Part shown: in pieces, positions 11,588 through 23,195 of the stretch
Layout: every line of letters starts with the position of its first letter
How positions within the stretch are numbered: position 1 is the first letter of the stretch
Source of the DNA: Melampsora larici-populina 98AG31
Taxonomy: Eukaryota; Basidiomycota; Pucciniomycetes; Pucciniales; Melampsoraceae
NCBI RefSeq assembly: GCF_000204055.1
Contig: NW_006768766.1
Coordinates: 2,257,243-2,321,242, forward strand
Direction: 5' to 3'
DNA: 64,000 nucleotides
Program-made: the position numbers and the translations under genes
Notes under the pieces: generated by a model
Told to the model about the DNA's origin: nothing
The model's database searches: none
Seen by the model: the letters and a program-made list of their open reading frames with translations, nothing else

Positions 11588-13618
11588 TCACTCCTGTGTG
11601 GCTGAAAATCGTGATTGGATTGTCACGAAGGTCACCTAACCATCAAACAAACTAAGCTCTTCACAATGAAGCACGTCCTCATCTCTTAATCAGCTTGTAA
11701 CGAGGTGGTGATACACTATGTAATAGCCCACGTTATTAATCTAGCCCTTAGTTCTAGGGTTGGGGCAAGAATGTTTAAGAAGAAGTGAGACGTGGGGATT
11801 TTTGATGATGATTATGATGGTCTTCATAAATTGTTGGAACTTGGAACCGGGGTTATTGAGTCTTTAAAACCATCTACGTACAATGAAGCTTAATTGTGAT
11901 CATGAAAAAGGATTTCGATAATGAATCAGGATTCCGTCATTAAATGCCCACCCTTAACTATTTGGTAGACTCGAGACCTGTTTATATAAAAGTTGTGATT
12001 GTTTAACAACAAGTGCATATGTATCGACCAGGCATTAAGATGACGTACATAATAAAGTCTTGGATCTTCAACACTGACCGTAGCATACCCTGCGATGCAG
12101 AACAGAAGCCCGATAGAAAACCTCCGATTTTCACGTTGGTCTAGACTTCCAAGATGACGGAGGAGATGATGTCGATGATACGGTGAGAAGTTTTCGTGTG
12201 AGGGCGAAACAGTGATTGCAGGAAACAGATTTCGCTCTTCATCTTTCTTCCACCTAATCATGGTCTGTGCCCTTCGTGTTCCCCAACCTCAAACAGCCTC
12301 AAATGTGACACACAAGATTTGTTTACGATAAATATCTACAAATAATTATCCAACTGGACAGACTTACGCCAAGTTTGTCAGTAAATCCTCTGAACAACTT
12401 TACCAGTCTTGTGTAGTCCCTTATAACACACTTTTTCTTTGGCAAGCATTAACACCTTTAGTATTGATACAGTCTTGTTGGCTTCCTCTTTGATTTGACG
12501 ACTTCAAGCTGAAGGCGGTTTCGAGTTCGACTCTTTGAAAAGACGTTGATCAAGAACCTCCCGAAGCTTCCTTTCGCACTATTCTTGTATGAACATTCTT
12601 TCTGATACTATGCAGGTGAATAGAGATCTCATCGGACAAAGTAAGAACAGTGATCATGATCTTATCTGATTCTTCACACGTGCCACTTGCGTTTTTGAAG
12701 ATGAATGAGCTGAAATTACATCTTGATCTTTTCTGTCTTCATCTTGGATGGATTGAAGCGGATGACAACCCAAGTTGGATTTCCAAGACCTTTTAGATCT
12801 TAATTTATGCTACGAGTCATAAGTACATGTTCTTTGCTGACGAACTTGACTGGGTTGGAAACAGGTCTCGCAGAGTTTATAAAACCAGGGGCTCTGAAGA
12901 AGAGCCATTATTTTCTCAAGTGTTATGATAGTAGAAAATTAATCATCATTAATTTTTATTTATCAATCGAGAAGATGAACCAGTAGTGTTTTTGGTTCAA
13001 GTATTTTTTCCATTTATTTTTCACTGCGCTTTATATAGTTGTCGTCTGTAAGGATGCAAGTTTCATTATAACCGTTATGAACAGGGACCGCATATGGGAA
13101 AACTCTTGAGCTGCTCTTACTCTCTTTCAGATGAGAGCTTTGACATTAAACTTGTGGACGAGTCTTCGAGAAAATTGAGATTGAGATCAAAAAATATAAG
13201 TACATGAAATTCGAATGAAGCGCGACGTTAGATTGGAAAAGATACAGATGGAGAACTCAATTACGGATACATTTGGATCGGGAAGATGGATTGCTGAGCG
13301 CTGTGTACATGAGCGCATACTATTCAAACAGATATCATGATATAAACTATAAACTTCAAAAAAAAACATCAGAAAGTCCCTTTCTTTTTGATGAACACCA
13401 TTTCAACCGGAGGGTTGATCCAGAAATCGTAGTTCGGTGTATGTATCAGAGAGGATGTATATGACGGAATGAGGATCGAAAAGGCCAAAATTTCAAGTCG
13501 AAAAGGTTGAGGTTGAGTTCATGTCCAAGGAGCAAATGATGCAAAGAAAGTTTTATTGCAAGCCAGAGACCGTCCAAGGTATGCTAAGCTTTTACAGCAT
13601 ACATATGTATTGCCTTGA
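11588..13618. other. intergenic between secreted-protein paralogues 1 and 2
   Basis: The part up to about 12250 resembles the upstream flank of paralogue 2 (14460-15060), so both belong to one tandem duplication. The part from about 12480 to 13200 shares patchy same-strand similarity with 26040-26560 and 29230-29430. I see no gene. Confidence 0.45.
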
Positions 13619-14413
13619 CTAAACCTTTCTATTGAATATAAATTTATCATCATCGAGTGGATAATGGCATTCACAGACATGGAGGTTGGGGTTTTTGGGG
13701 TCGCCAAACAGCATTGATGCGTTGCCTAAAAACTTTACTGCCATGGTGCCTGTCACGCAGACATAATCAACACCATGTGCCATGTATGAGTTCACGGCTC
13801 CACCTCCACCTGGAGCTGACCACTACATTCGAAAATCAGTCAGCTTTCATGCTTTGCTTCACAAACACTCGTAAGATTGTACAACACAATGCGCTCTCTT
13901 ACCTGCATGGTAGACTGCCAGTATTCATAGACCTCAACGTGATCTATTTTAAAGTCCAGTCAGCTGCTCATGTTGTTCTCAAAGTGCTTGGCCTGTGATG
14001 GCACGTACTACCATTCTCAATCGGAAAACGTGCCGACTCATTGAATCCACCCCTTCTCGGCTCAACCCCGCGCTGAACGCTGACAGTACGAAGATATAAT
14101 CAGTACAGGAAGGCAAAAATCACAACGGAAGTACCCACAATACGCAGTTCCACAGCGGCTTGTCGCAAACCGATGGACGCCATCCTGGGCCTTTGATTGC
14201 TTTGACGTCCAAAGTCAAGTCGTGAAGACGTTCCCGGGCAGTGGGGTATGGCTTATCGGGCCATATTTGCGGGCAAGGAGGAAGAGCTCGTGGTGCCAAG
14301 GCGGGGTTGAGAGGTGACATATGCGGAGACGCGGCTGGGTGAACTTTGGTCACCATAAAAGCCTCAATGACAAGGAGAGTCAAGAGAGTAGTGCAAAATT
14401 TGATGAAGGACAT
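13619..14413 (-). CDS. small secreted six-cysteine protein, paralogue 2
   Basis: Four exons (14139-14413, 14012-14079, 13903-13943, 13619-13822), exactly the exon sizes of paralogue 1 (275, 68, 41 and 204 nt), encode 195 residues. The N-terminus is a signal peptide (MSFIKFCTTLLTLLVIEAFM), all six family cysteines are kept, and the C-terminal CECHYPLDDDKF block is present. Exon and flanking similarity to paralogue 1 indicate tandem duplication of a unit of roughly 1.5 kb or more. The TATA-like site is weaker than in paralogue 1, which may mean lower expression. No lesion is seen. Function unknown; extracellular location is the only confident inference. Confidence 0.88.
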
Positions 14414-15233
14414 TTGGGATCTTAAGTTTTTGAAGGAAACTGAGAAGGGATGGTGAGATCAAGGGTGCAAATGGAGGACTCTTTCTATGTCACATGTGGC
14501 CAAAGTCGTGATTTGACTTGCACAAAGTCTTCAGACCCACAAACAAGCTAGGCTCTAGGCAACCAGGCCTCATCTCTGAAATAACAAGTAACGTGGTAGT
14601 GGCTCATCTTATGTACCTAGTACTTGATTTTAGGGTCGGGACAGGAACGCTTAAGAAGAGCGGCGACATGAGTATTTTGATAATGACTCCAATATGTAGT
14701 AAATGATGCGTTTAGGCCACCAATGAGGAATAATAGGCTATCGGAACGGGCTTGATCTTATATCATCTACGTGAAAGTGAAGCTTGATTGTGATCAAGAA
14801 AAACCTTTTCGATAATGAAAAGAACTCTCCCGAACGACAGATGCCATCAGATGCCGACCCTTGCTATCAGGAGAGTCTAAGAACTTTTCAGACACGAGCT
14901 GTTGTGATTTAATTGCAGGTACCGACTAGGCGTCAATGACGTACGCTGAGCTTGTATTGGCTAGTATTCGTCGCCGTAGCGTACCATGTGTTGCAAAAAA
15001 CGAGCCTGGCGAATACCTCCGATTTTAATGTTGTTCAAACATTCATCATGACTGATATCATGAGTGATGAGAGACAGTGATATGATTGCACGGCATTCGA
15101 AATGCACACCGAAAGATGCACTTGTGGAGCAATTCTGTACTGGTTTTATATCTTTAGGTGATTGTTATATACTTTATTTTGCCCGATGGTCTATGCTCCC
15201 TTGATACCGGACATCCCTCCGGGGTCCAACGTG
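14414..15233. other. upstream flank of secreted-protein paralogue 2
   Basis: Non-coding DNA alignable by eye with 11510-12300 upstream of paralogue 1. No independent gene. Confidence 0.5.
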
Positions 15234-15242
15234 ACAAATAAG
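15234..15242 (+). repeat. left 9-bp target duplication of the MULE
   Basis: ACAAATAAG here and ACAAACAAG at 25942-25950 immediately flank the element. They differ by one C/T change, and 9 bp is the usual Mutator duplication length. Confidence 0.7.
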
Positions 15243-15565
15243 GGGGACCTATATTTTTCCACCCGTTTTTTTCCACCCGTTTTGTGGTGTAAAAAAAGGC
15301 GGGTGGAAAATTCCATAACCTGGGGGATCATATGCAATTTTCCGCATTTTTTCAATTTTTTCTCCCAAGTGGAAAACAAAAGGTGGAAAAACTAGGGTGG
15401 AAAATTACATCCTGGGCCCGGCAATATGCAATTTTCCACCCAAATTCTTTCCACAAGAAAATGAGTGTAAAAATATTTGTGTGTAAAATTCTATATAAGC
15501 CACCTCAGATAGAATTTTCCATCCAGTTGTTTCCACCAATGTAGAAAATTACACCTTCCTTTTAC
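15243..15565 (+). repeat. left long terminal inverted repeat of the MULE
   Basis: About 320 bp that match the reverse complement of 25620-25941 at roughly 75-80 percent by eye. The motif TTTTCCACC or its complement GGTGGAAAA recurs many times, a pattern expected of clustered transposase-binding sites. Confidence 0.85.
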
Positions 15566-16038
15566 GCTCAAAGGGAAAAGTTCAATGTGATATTGAACTT
15601 TCATTATTGAGATGCATCCTATGACTTGAACACCTTCAATTATATCATTGTACCAAATGATTGACCGGGCCAAAAAATACAAGTTAACTTTTTGAACCAC
15701 TCATCAAATACCTTTAATTACATCATCATACCTGATGATTGACCGTTAAATGCACTTCAAGCGGCAATTGTAAACCTTTATAGATAAAAAATATAACTAT
15801 CTTTTAAAGAATTTTTTCTCCTCTTCAAAATTTGTGTTGCTTTGGTTTCTGGTAAACATGATTTGACAGGTTCAAACAAATTAGATGGAGCAGAACTGAT
15901 ACCAGAAGAGAAAGAAATGATCACAAAAAAAGAAGGTATAGAAATATTAAAGGAGAAAACAAAGAAGCAACAATTTGATTCACTAGTTGAATAAATGAGC
16001 AAACAAGTTTAGGAGAGACAAGAACAATACCATCCTCC
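15566..16038. other. MULE internal non-coding region
   Basis: AT-rich DNA between the left inverted repeat and the stop codon of the MULE gene, presumably its 3' UTR. No gene seen. Confidence 0.5.
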
Positions 16039-18482
16039 TCATCTCTTACGCTTTGACTTCCGCACACTACCTTCTTCCATTGACTCTTGGAAATTGAATA
16101 CTCCTACATCAGTGTTGTCAAGAGCTTTATTCTCAACCTCAACAATAGCCCACCCTTTCCAACCTTTAGTTTTTTTGTTTACTGCTTTTGCACAAACAAC
16201 ATGCAACATGTGAGCTGTGCCTTAAGTGAGGGTAAATATGTAATTACTGACCTTTTGGAGATTTTGGTTTCAACGTTGAAGTGTCACCTGCTGCAAGAAC
16301 ATCTTTTGAATCTGTCAAAACTGCCCTTTTGTTGACCTTACGCCTCTTGGATGGTGCTGTCCCATCAATTTCCGCCGTTGAAGGATCAACTTCAGCTTCT
16401 AAAACTGAAACCTTTTGATTCACCTTGACCTTTTTATCTACCTTAACATTATTTGCATGGTTGTTTACTGTAATCACATTTTATAGATCAGAGCTTGTGG
16501 AAGGGATCACATAGAAAAAATGATTGCACACCAGTTCGAGTTTCCAAGAAAAGTTCATCTGTGTTTCCATCTGAGGCACATAAATCTTCCTTAGTTGATT
16601 CAAGTATCTGAGGTCGATGAGGTGCAAGTAATTCAGCTACACCTTGAGAGGTAATGAATCCAGGATAGTTTGGATTACTACGCTTGATAAGCTCGACTGA
16701 TTTACGCAGGGAAGAATCCTCTTCTATGGTGGATTCGCGCGAGTAGAAAAGCCAACTGGTGTTTGGAGACGGCCCGCCAATATTTGAGATTTTACGATCT
16801 ATTAGGCGTGCAAAGCCTGCATTTTTGCTATCATCAAAAAGCCAAACTGCAGGTAATCCATCATGATTCCGTACGACCTTTGTCCAGAAGTGAGCTGCAT
16901 TCCAGTAGCCACGAGACATTAATAAGTATCTATGTCCATTAAGTGTCAAAGTAGCCGGCCAATCCATCTTGCTCATAAACCTAGCACGTTCATCCAAGTC
17001 TAGTATTGATGTGACTTCAAGATGAAAGTAAAGGTGAAGCGGCTTGGATTCGAGTTTGAGTGTCGAGTGCTTGATTAAATCTGGAGGATTAAAGGACGAA
17101 TTTGGTATTTGTTTTACCACTTCCACAGTTGAAGATTCTGATGATGGTGTGGTAGGAGTCGATGTTGATTCTTCCTCATAATGTGCTTTTTGGTGTTCTT
17201 TGCATGTAGTACAGACTCTACCACATTTGATAGTGATTCCGGTTGTTGTCCACTGTTCAAGGAGAGCTGAAATGTTGTGATGATCGATTTCGGCACCATC
17301 AAATGCATTACGAGTGATTTTGATAGTGTTCTCAGTGCGGGTATCTTCAGAGTGATGCTTCTCTGGGAAATGTGCACAATGATATTGTAAAGTGTTGGTG
17401 AAATTGAAGAGGGTCTTGAGGATTACAGCTTTATTTTTTGATGTATCAAGAATGACTTCGATGAAATAGTCAGCAGAGGCAAAACATCCAGGCCGAAATG
17501 AACCTTGATATTTCTTATCTAGAGCACGAGCAATCTTATTCTGTGCTTTAGTGAGTATGGATTTGATCCCACCGGACTGATTGAGCTCGTAGGTTGCACG
17601 TGAGTCAAAATGATAGGTGATAATCGTAAAGATGTCGGTTTCCCGTCCACGAGATCCTTGAATCCAATGAGGGCTGAACAAGCAATACATTTATTCTAAC
17701 ACTGAAGCCATCCAACATCGATTTCTAGAAGTTGCTACATCTGAGGCTGAATAACTCTGGTAGGTAGTCACCGGATTGCGGTCAACATTGAGACTTCCTT
17801 TAGGCCGCCCAAGCTTTGCACCCTTGCCAATCAAAGCCTCAGTAGTATCTGGAGCTCTTCCGTCAGTCTTCTCATGTTTCCGCTTTGCAGGCTTCTTCTG
17901 ACCAAGCGACTGAGCAATGTAGGTGTAGGTCTTGCTCTGAGATCCGTATTCGACCGAGATACCACGGAGAATCTGCTGATGATCATGCTCATGGCAGCGA
18001 ACTAATGCAAAGAGCTGAACCATCCCAACTTGCAAGGATGTCTTACCGTCACTGGTAGAACCCACAGGTGGATGTAACTATGAGTCAGCTATATACAAAT
18101 CAGATTGATTCTAGAGACAAAATTATATTTCACCACAACATGTAATATATTCAATGCATTGACTCTTGTGCGTTTGTCGTGTCAGGTAATCCATGGTCTG
18201 CATCGGGCAAGTCTTCCGGGAGGGGCCGACGACTTGGAAATACCATTGCTTGAACATCTGACATTTGCCACCAGTCTAACCATCGCTTTACTTTAGGAAA
18301 CTTTTGACGAATGTATTCTAGCTTTTCTTTGTGAGTTTTTCCCCCGTCTTCCTTTTCTTGTAGCAAACCCATTGCAAGTGCGGCGAAGTCAGACTGTTGA
18401 TATTTCCACAATGAGAAATACATAAATAAGCAAACATCACCCCCTTATGAATTTCAGTGAAAAAGCTCATAATAACCTCTAA
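16039..18482 (-). pseudogene. MULE protein, C-terminal half: transposase end, AT-hook, USP-like protease domain
   Basis: Continuation of the frame broken at 23196 by the hAT insertion. It reads through SDFAALAMG, the MULE block ending QESMH, LQVGMVQLFALV, a GRPKGS AT-hook-like motif, and then a region resembling peptidase family C19: a Cys box NRCWMASVLE (Cys codon 17715-17717), a CGRVCTTC zinc-ribbon-like motif, and a His box with AAHFW (His codon 16890-16892) and LFDDS, ending in SWLFYSRES. Two short 3' exons add a basic tail ending KSKRKR at stop 16039-16041. Frame-ending codons are TGA at 18151-18153, just after QESMH, and TAA at 17691-17693, just after the Cys box. With the insertion, this copy is dead. 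The protease assignment is by motif only. Confidence 0.75.
18476..18482 (+). repeat. left target duplication of nested hAT
   Basis: CCTCTAA here and at 23189-23195, exactly flanking the hAT ends. Seven bp is one short of the usual hAT 8. Confidence 0.8.
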
Positions 18483-21400
18483 CAACGTTGGACCGTTACG
18501 CTAAATTACGTTACTCACACGTTATTGGCCAACGTATCGGTCAAATTTTAAAGGGCGTTATCACGATGTGATAACGTAACACAAGGCTGTCAGATTTCAT
18601 TTTGAGTGCAACGATACAAATTTTTGGAGAACCAGGACAAACAAAAACGCAACGGAGGTGATCGCAAAAAAGTCGGAACGCAACGGCCAAACAAGCAAAA
18701 GCAGGCAGAAAAAGAAAAAAAACATTAAAAAAAAGATCTTCGGTCAGAAAAGTGGTTCAACCAAAAGAAGCAAAGAAATATAACAATTTTTTTTGATCAC
18801 AAGATTGAAAAAAAAGAGTTCTTATTTGAAATAATTAAGTTTTATCTGTGAAGCTGAGAAAATACATGAAACGTTGAGAAAGGAGAAAATTTTATGTGAG
18901 ATTTGTGCAATCGATTCAATTGAAGGCATAAGCTAAGGGGGAGCCTTTTGTTTCCCTTTTCTCTTCTTGACCAATTCCTCCCAAGCTTGGATGACCAAAC
19001 CAACTTCTTCATAATCATCGGTAATGCCAACCCCTTTGCGTAGCCACAGGCGACTACCCACGCACATCTCAATGGTGCGAGGCGCCAAACGACCTCGCAC
19101 GGCAGTAGCGACATCAGCTGCAGCTGAAAAAGTTCGCTCAGCTGCAGCTGAAGAACCTGTGGCCGATAGGTAGTCCCGTGCTAAGGAAGCCAGGACAGGA
19201 TACTTATCTTGATGTTCCTGAAGATGAGACGGGCAAAGAGCATCAGTGAAATTAAATGAAAATCAGTTGATTTGTTGAATTTCACTTACCTTCCACCATT
19301 TAAGAACGGACTCAGGACCATTATCGAAACCCGACAAAACCAATGGGTCGTCGCCCTTCAAGTAACGCTCCAACTCATTAGCCACTGATGAGTTAGATTG
19401 AGTCTGATACAGTCGATATATATCGGGAACATGAGTTTCCGGGGTTTCGAGTTGAGGACTTTGAGGTGATTTAGATGGATGATCTAGTTGTAGTTCAGAC
19501 TGGCGATGAGTAAACTGATTGTTAAGGTAATCACTTGTGTGGGTGGTTATCGCATGATCGTTTCCAAGGGTATGTTCGAAAAACCGTAATCGAAGGGACG
19601 GATGGAAAACAGCGGCCATGAGAAGTGTATTGCAATGGAGGGCTTCGTCATAGTAAACTTTGGTTCGTTCAATACAAGCTTTCAAGAATGGTTGCATGCG
19701 ATCGTCATATGGAATCGCAGCAGATCGTGCTGTCAAAGAAGTAAGTAGATTCTGATATTCAGCAAGGACCATGCAACCAGTTGGTGCATTGGCCTCCATA
19801 CACTTCGTCAGAGTCTTGAATGGCTGTTCAAAAAAACTCAAGTCAGTAATCAATCAGGTGCTCAATGTAGTGTGAAAGACAAAGGTACTTACTCGCATTT
19901 CATCAAGTAAGTCTCTTACATTCCTCCAGTCTGAGATGGAGAAGAAGGTCTCTTGAAAATATCCAGAGGCTTTTTTGGAAGGTCTCTTATAATTTCTGGA
20001 CTTCTTCGCTTGAGACTTAGCCGCATCTTCTTTGAGCATCTCATCGATGACCTGCATGACCAACTGTTCAGTACCGGAAAAAAGCTTCTGAAACTAAGCG
20101 GGATAACATACATCTCGATTCTCATACATTCGCTCCCATCTGTCCAGACAGATGTTCCAACGGATACCGTGACCGGAAATCAAAGAGCGTCCTGGACCTT
20201 CACCATCTGGTTGCTTTCGCCTCGGATCCAATCGACGGGCGTTAAAGTCCTCGCGCCAGGCAGAGGATCGTGTGATCTTCTTGACAACAAAGTCAAGCTA
20301 AAATAGGAAAAGGTGTCAACTTTGATTTAAAACATATGAGAAGGAATAAAATTACAAACATCTTGAGTCAATACTTTCAAACCATTCGATTTTGTTTTGG
20401 TTGGCTTAGGTACAATATCAATGGCCTCCATATCCCAATAATCGTCCTCAAGATCTTGAAATTCTTTTTTTTCTAAATCGTGCAATTCATCTTCATCATG
20501 TTCAACATCAGACTTGTTTTCTTCTGAGGGTGAAGAACCAACTAGAATAGCTGGTTCAATCTCTTCTTGATCATCGTTTTCATCAATGGTCGGTAAGTCT
20601 TCTGGTGAAGGAAAGAAACCGAGCACTTCGTGTCGTTGATTGTTAGTTGGAAGACCGAGGGCAGCTATTCCTGCGTTGACAATGAGACCGATCTTGTGAC
20701 ACATGCACTTGATGTGCATGGTCTCAGGATCCCACGAGTAATCTGAGGAATACCCGTCGTGTTCTTGAAGTTGATGATGCATCTCAGTGGCCAATGTCAC
20801 ATTGTTTGATGCTGAATCAGTAGTATGAGCTAGCATGTACTACATCAAAAAGAGTGAAGTCAGGCCAGAGGAAAGGAGAAAGATAGAAAATATAGAAAAC
20901 AAATGAATAAAATACTTATCTTTTTATAGATACCTCGTTTCTTCAGTACAGTAACCAGCGGCTCGGCGAGCCAAGCACCCTTATGATGATGAGCAACTCG
21001 TTTTAAGGTGAGATGACGTGACACATAATTCCAGTCCTTGTTGATATAGCTAGCAACACCGCCTATGAAAGCCCACAAGTTCCCTTTCACCGTCCAAACA
21101 TCGTGGGTCAATGTGAACTTACCTGGAATCGACTACATGAATATGTGAGACAAAGAATGAACAAAGTTATTAGTATATTTGTCAAATCTAAATATATTGG
21201 GTTATCTACTCACTTCCAGCTCACTATAAACCGAGTCTCTTAAATTAAGATGGAGGTTTTTCGCCTCGTTTGCGGTCCACTTACGGTTGTAAAGGCGGGC
21301 ATCAGGTCGAGCGTAATAGAAAGCCGCTTGAAGAAGCGGGTCTTCTATTCGAGTCCATGGCAAGGCTTGCCGTACCTGCCATAGCGTCAAGAGACGATTG

Positions 21401-23188
21401 AATACCAACATATCGAACTTAGGAGTGACGGTGACGAAGTTGTTCATGGTCGAAACTTGATGGGTGTTTGCTAATTTCTTGGCTTGCACCTCGGCGACAC
21501 TCGGAGGTAGCTTGCAGCCGCGCGCTATGGCTTCCTTGCGTTTAGGGCAACCGAGCTTGGATCTTCCAGGTTGATTGGACCCATCGCGGTGAATCTTCAG
21601 GTTCGATCGAGTTGTTCCATGACCTCGGCATAACTTTCCACACCAAAGACATAGATAGTCACACGGGCAATCCGGCTCCTACATCGATTCAAGTATTGGT
21701 TCAGCTAAACTTCAGAAAGAAAATCATTTGAAAATAGAGAGTGAAAAAAAAGATCTGGGAGGAGAGCTGTGAGATGATGTAAAACAAAAAAGACAATTCT
21801 TACATCATCTGGACCACAAGTTGGTTCACCATAGTATAATTCAACATCATCATAGACGTCCTGCTTGTCGCCAGTGGGTTGAGAAGTCTTTGATTGAGAA
21901 GTCTTAGATTTTTTACGAATCCTAGCGTTCTCATCGTCAGAGTCTTGGCGCAGGTTAGCGGAAGGGCCTTGGCTTGGTACCAAAGGAGCGACGCTCTAAA
22001 AAAAATACAAAACAGTCTTTGAGGAAGACCGATACATAGATTGAGATGATCATCAAGATCAAGGACTCACTTCGGCTCGGTTGGAAGTTCCTGAGGTGGC
22101 TGTAGAAGCGGTGGGAATAGCCTACCAAAAACATAAACAAATCTAAATGTTAAATTTGAGACTGGGAAATTGTCGTGGGGTAACAGACTTACTTTCTTTC
22201 CTTTTGTTTGGGGAAATGAGGTATTTTTCTGCCTGACAGTCTTCATTCTTTCGATACCACTTCGGTTGGATCGATCAGCCTGTTTGGGGGCGATGTGACT
22301 CACAACAGTCTCGCAGTCGGATCTAGAGGTGGATCGGGCTCGTTTGCGGCCAGTTGGATTGGGAGCTGAGCTTCCATTCGAAGGAGGTAGTTGAGGAGAT
22401 GGAAGAAAAAGAGCACAGCGACCATCCTGTGATGGTTGAATCATACCGAGTTCCAATCGAACAGGAGTAGTAATGCGAGATGTGCGACGGGGTTGGGAGG
22501 ATTCGGTCTCACATCCAGAGTCTCCACACATGTTGACAAAGATGAGATTAGAAATAGAGTTGAGACTTGTAGAAACCAATCGAGATATCTAGATATTGAA
22601 ATCAGGGGATAAATCAAATTGAAAGTGATATTAGGATTGATTCTCAGCAAAGATACAGAGGAAATGATAGAAAAGATGGAAATGATAGAAGAGAAGAGGT
22701 CACTTGCGATCTGGTTATTGGAGGGATATCAGGAATCAAAAGAAAATCAATCGAAGTATGGGAATCGAATCATAACAAAAATGAGGAGGATTCTGATGAA
22801 AGCGACACTTACATCAGGGGTAGGACTGAAAACATCTGACTCGGTCATCTTCGTCCGGGTGGGGGTTCGTCGAATGAGTTGATGATGCAACCAGTTGGTC
22901 ACATCATCATCGTACATGATGGTGAGGTGTCCTAATGGTTGATTCAGCATGATGATGGAGGACAATCGCCGATAACGGAGGTTCTTGGTGGATCCACATG
23001 TAACGCACCAAAATTCAAAACCAGGGCTGTCACAAGGATGCTAACGTATTTTCACAAAAAAAATTACTGTGACATACCTGGCTAACGTACCTGTAAGTAC
23101 GTTACAAAAAACGGCCCCGACCGATAGCGTAAACCAGTTACGGGGCGACACGTTACATGTTGAAAAAAACGTAACCGGTCCAACGTTG
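18483..23188 (-). mobile_element. hAT transposon inserted in the MULE transposase gene
   Basis: A 4706-bp element with inverted ends CAACGTTGGACC on both sides and CCTCTAA direct repeats outside. The subterminal 100-170 bp at each end contain many copies of ACGTTA/TAACGT, as expected for transposase-binding sites. Removing the element and one duplication rejoins the MULE reading frame exactly, which confirms the borders. It carries one minus-strand transposase gene (22531 to 18933). Confidence 0.92.
18933..22531 (-). CDS. hAT family transposase
   Basis: Multi-exon DNA-cutting transposase. In order: a Ser/Pro-rich N-terminus (start MCGDSGCE), a BED-type zinc finger CLWCGKLCRGHGTTRSNLKIH near 21580-21650, the first catalytic block LTHDVWTVKGNLWAF, the second AHTTDSASNN, an acidic insert, ISGHGIRWNICLDRWERM, and the C-terminal dimerisation block KYPVLASLARDYLSATGSSA followed by AERTFS, which holds the third catalytic Glu. 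Stop is the TAG at 18933-18935. Nearly all exon borders are GT-AG with matching phases. The exception is at 20919, where the expected GTAAGT donor reads ATAAGT, so splicing of that intron is doubtful. Otherwise the gene looks complete, suggesting fairly recent activity. Confidence 0.88.
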
Positions 23189-23195
23189 CCTCTAA

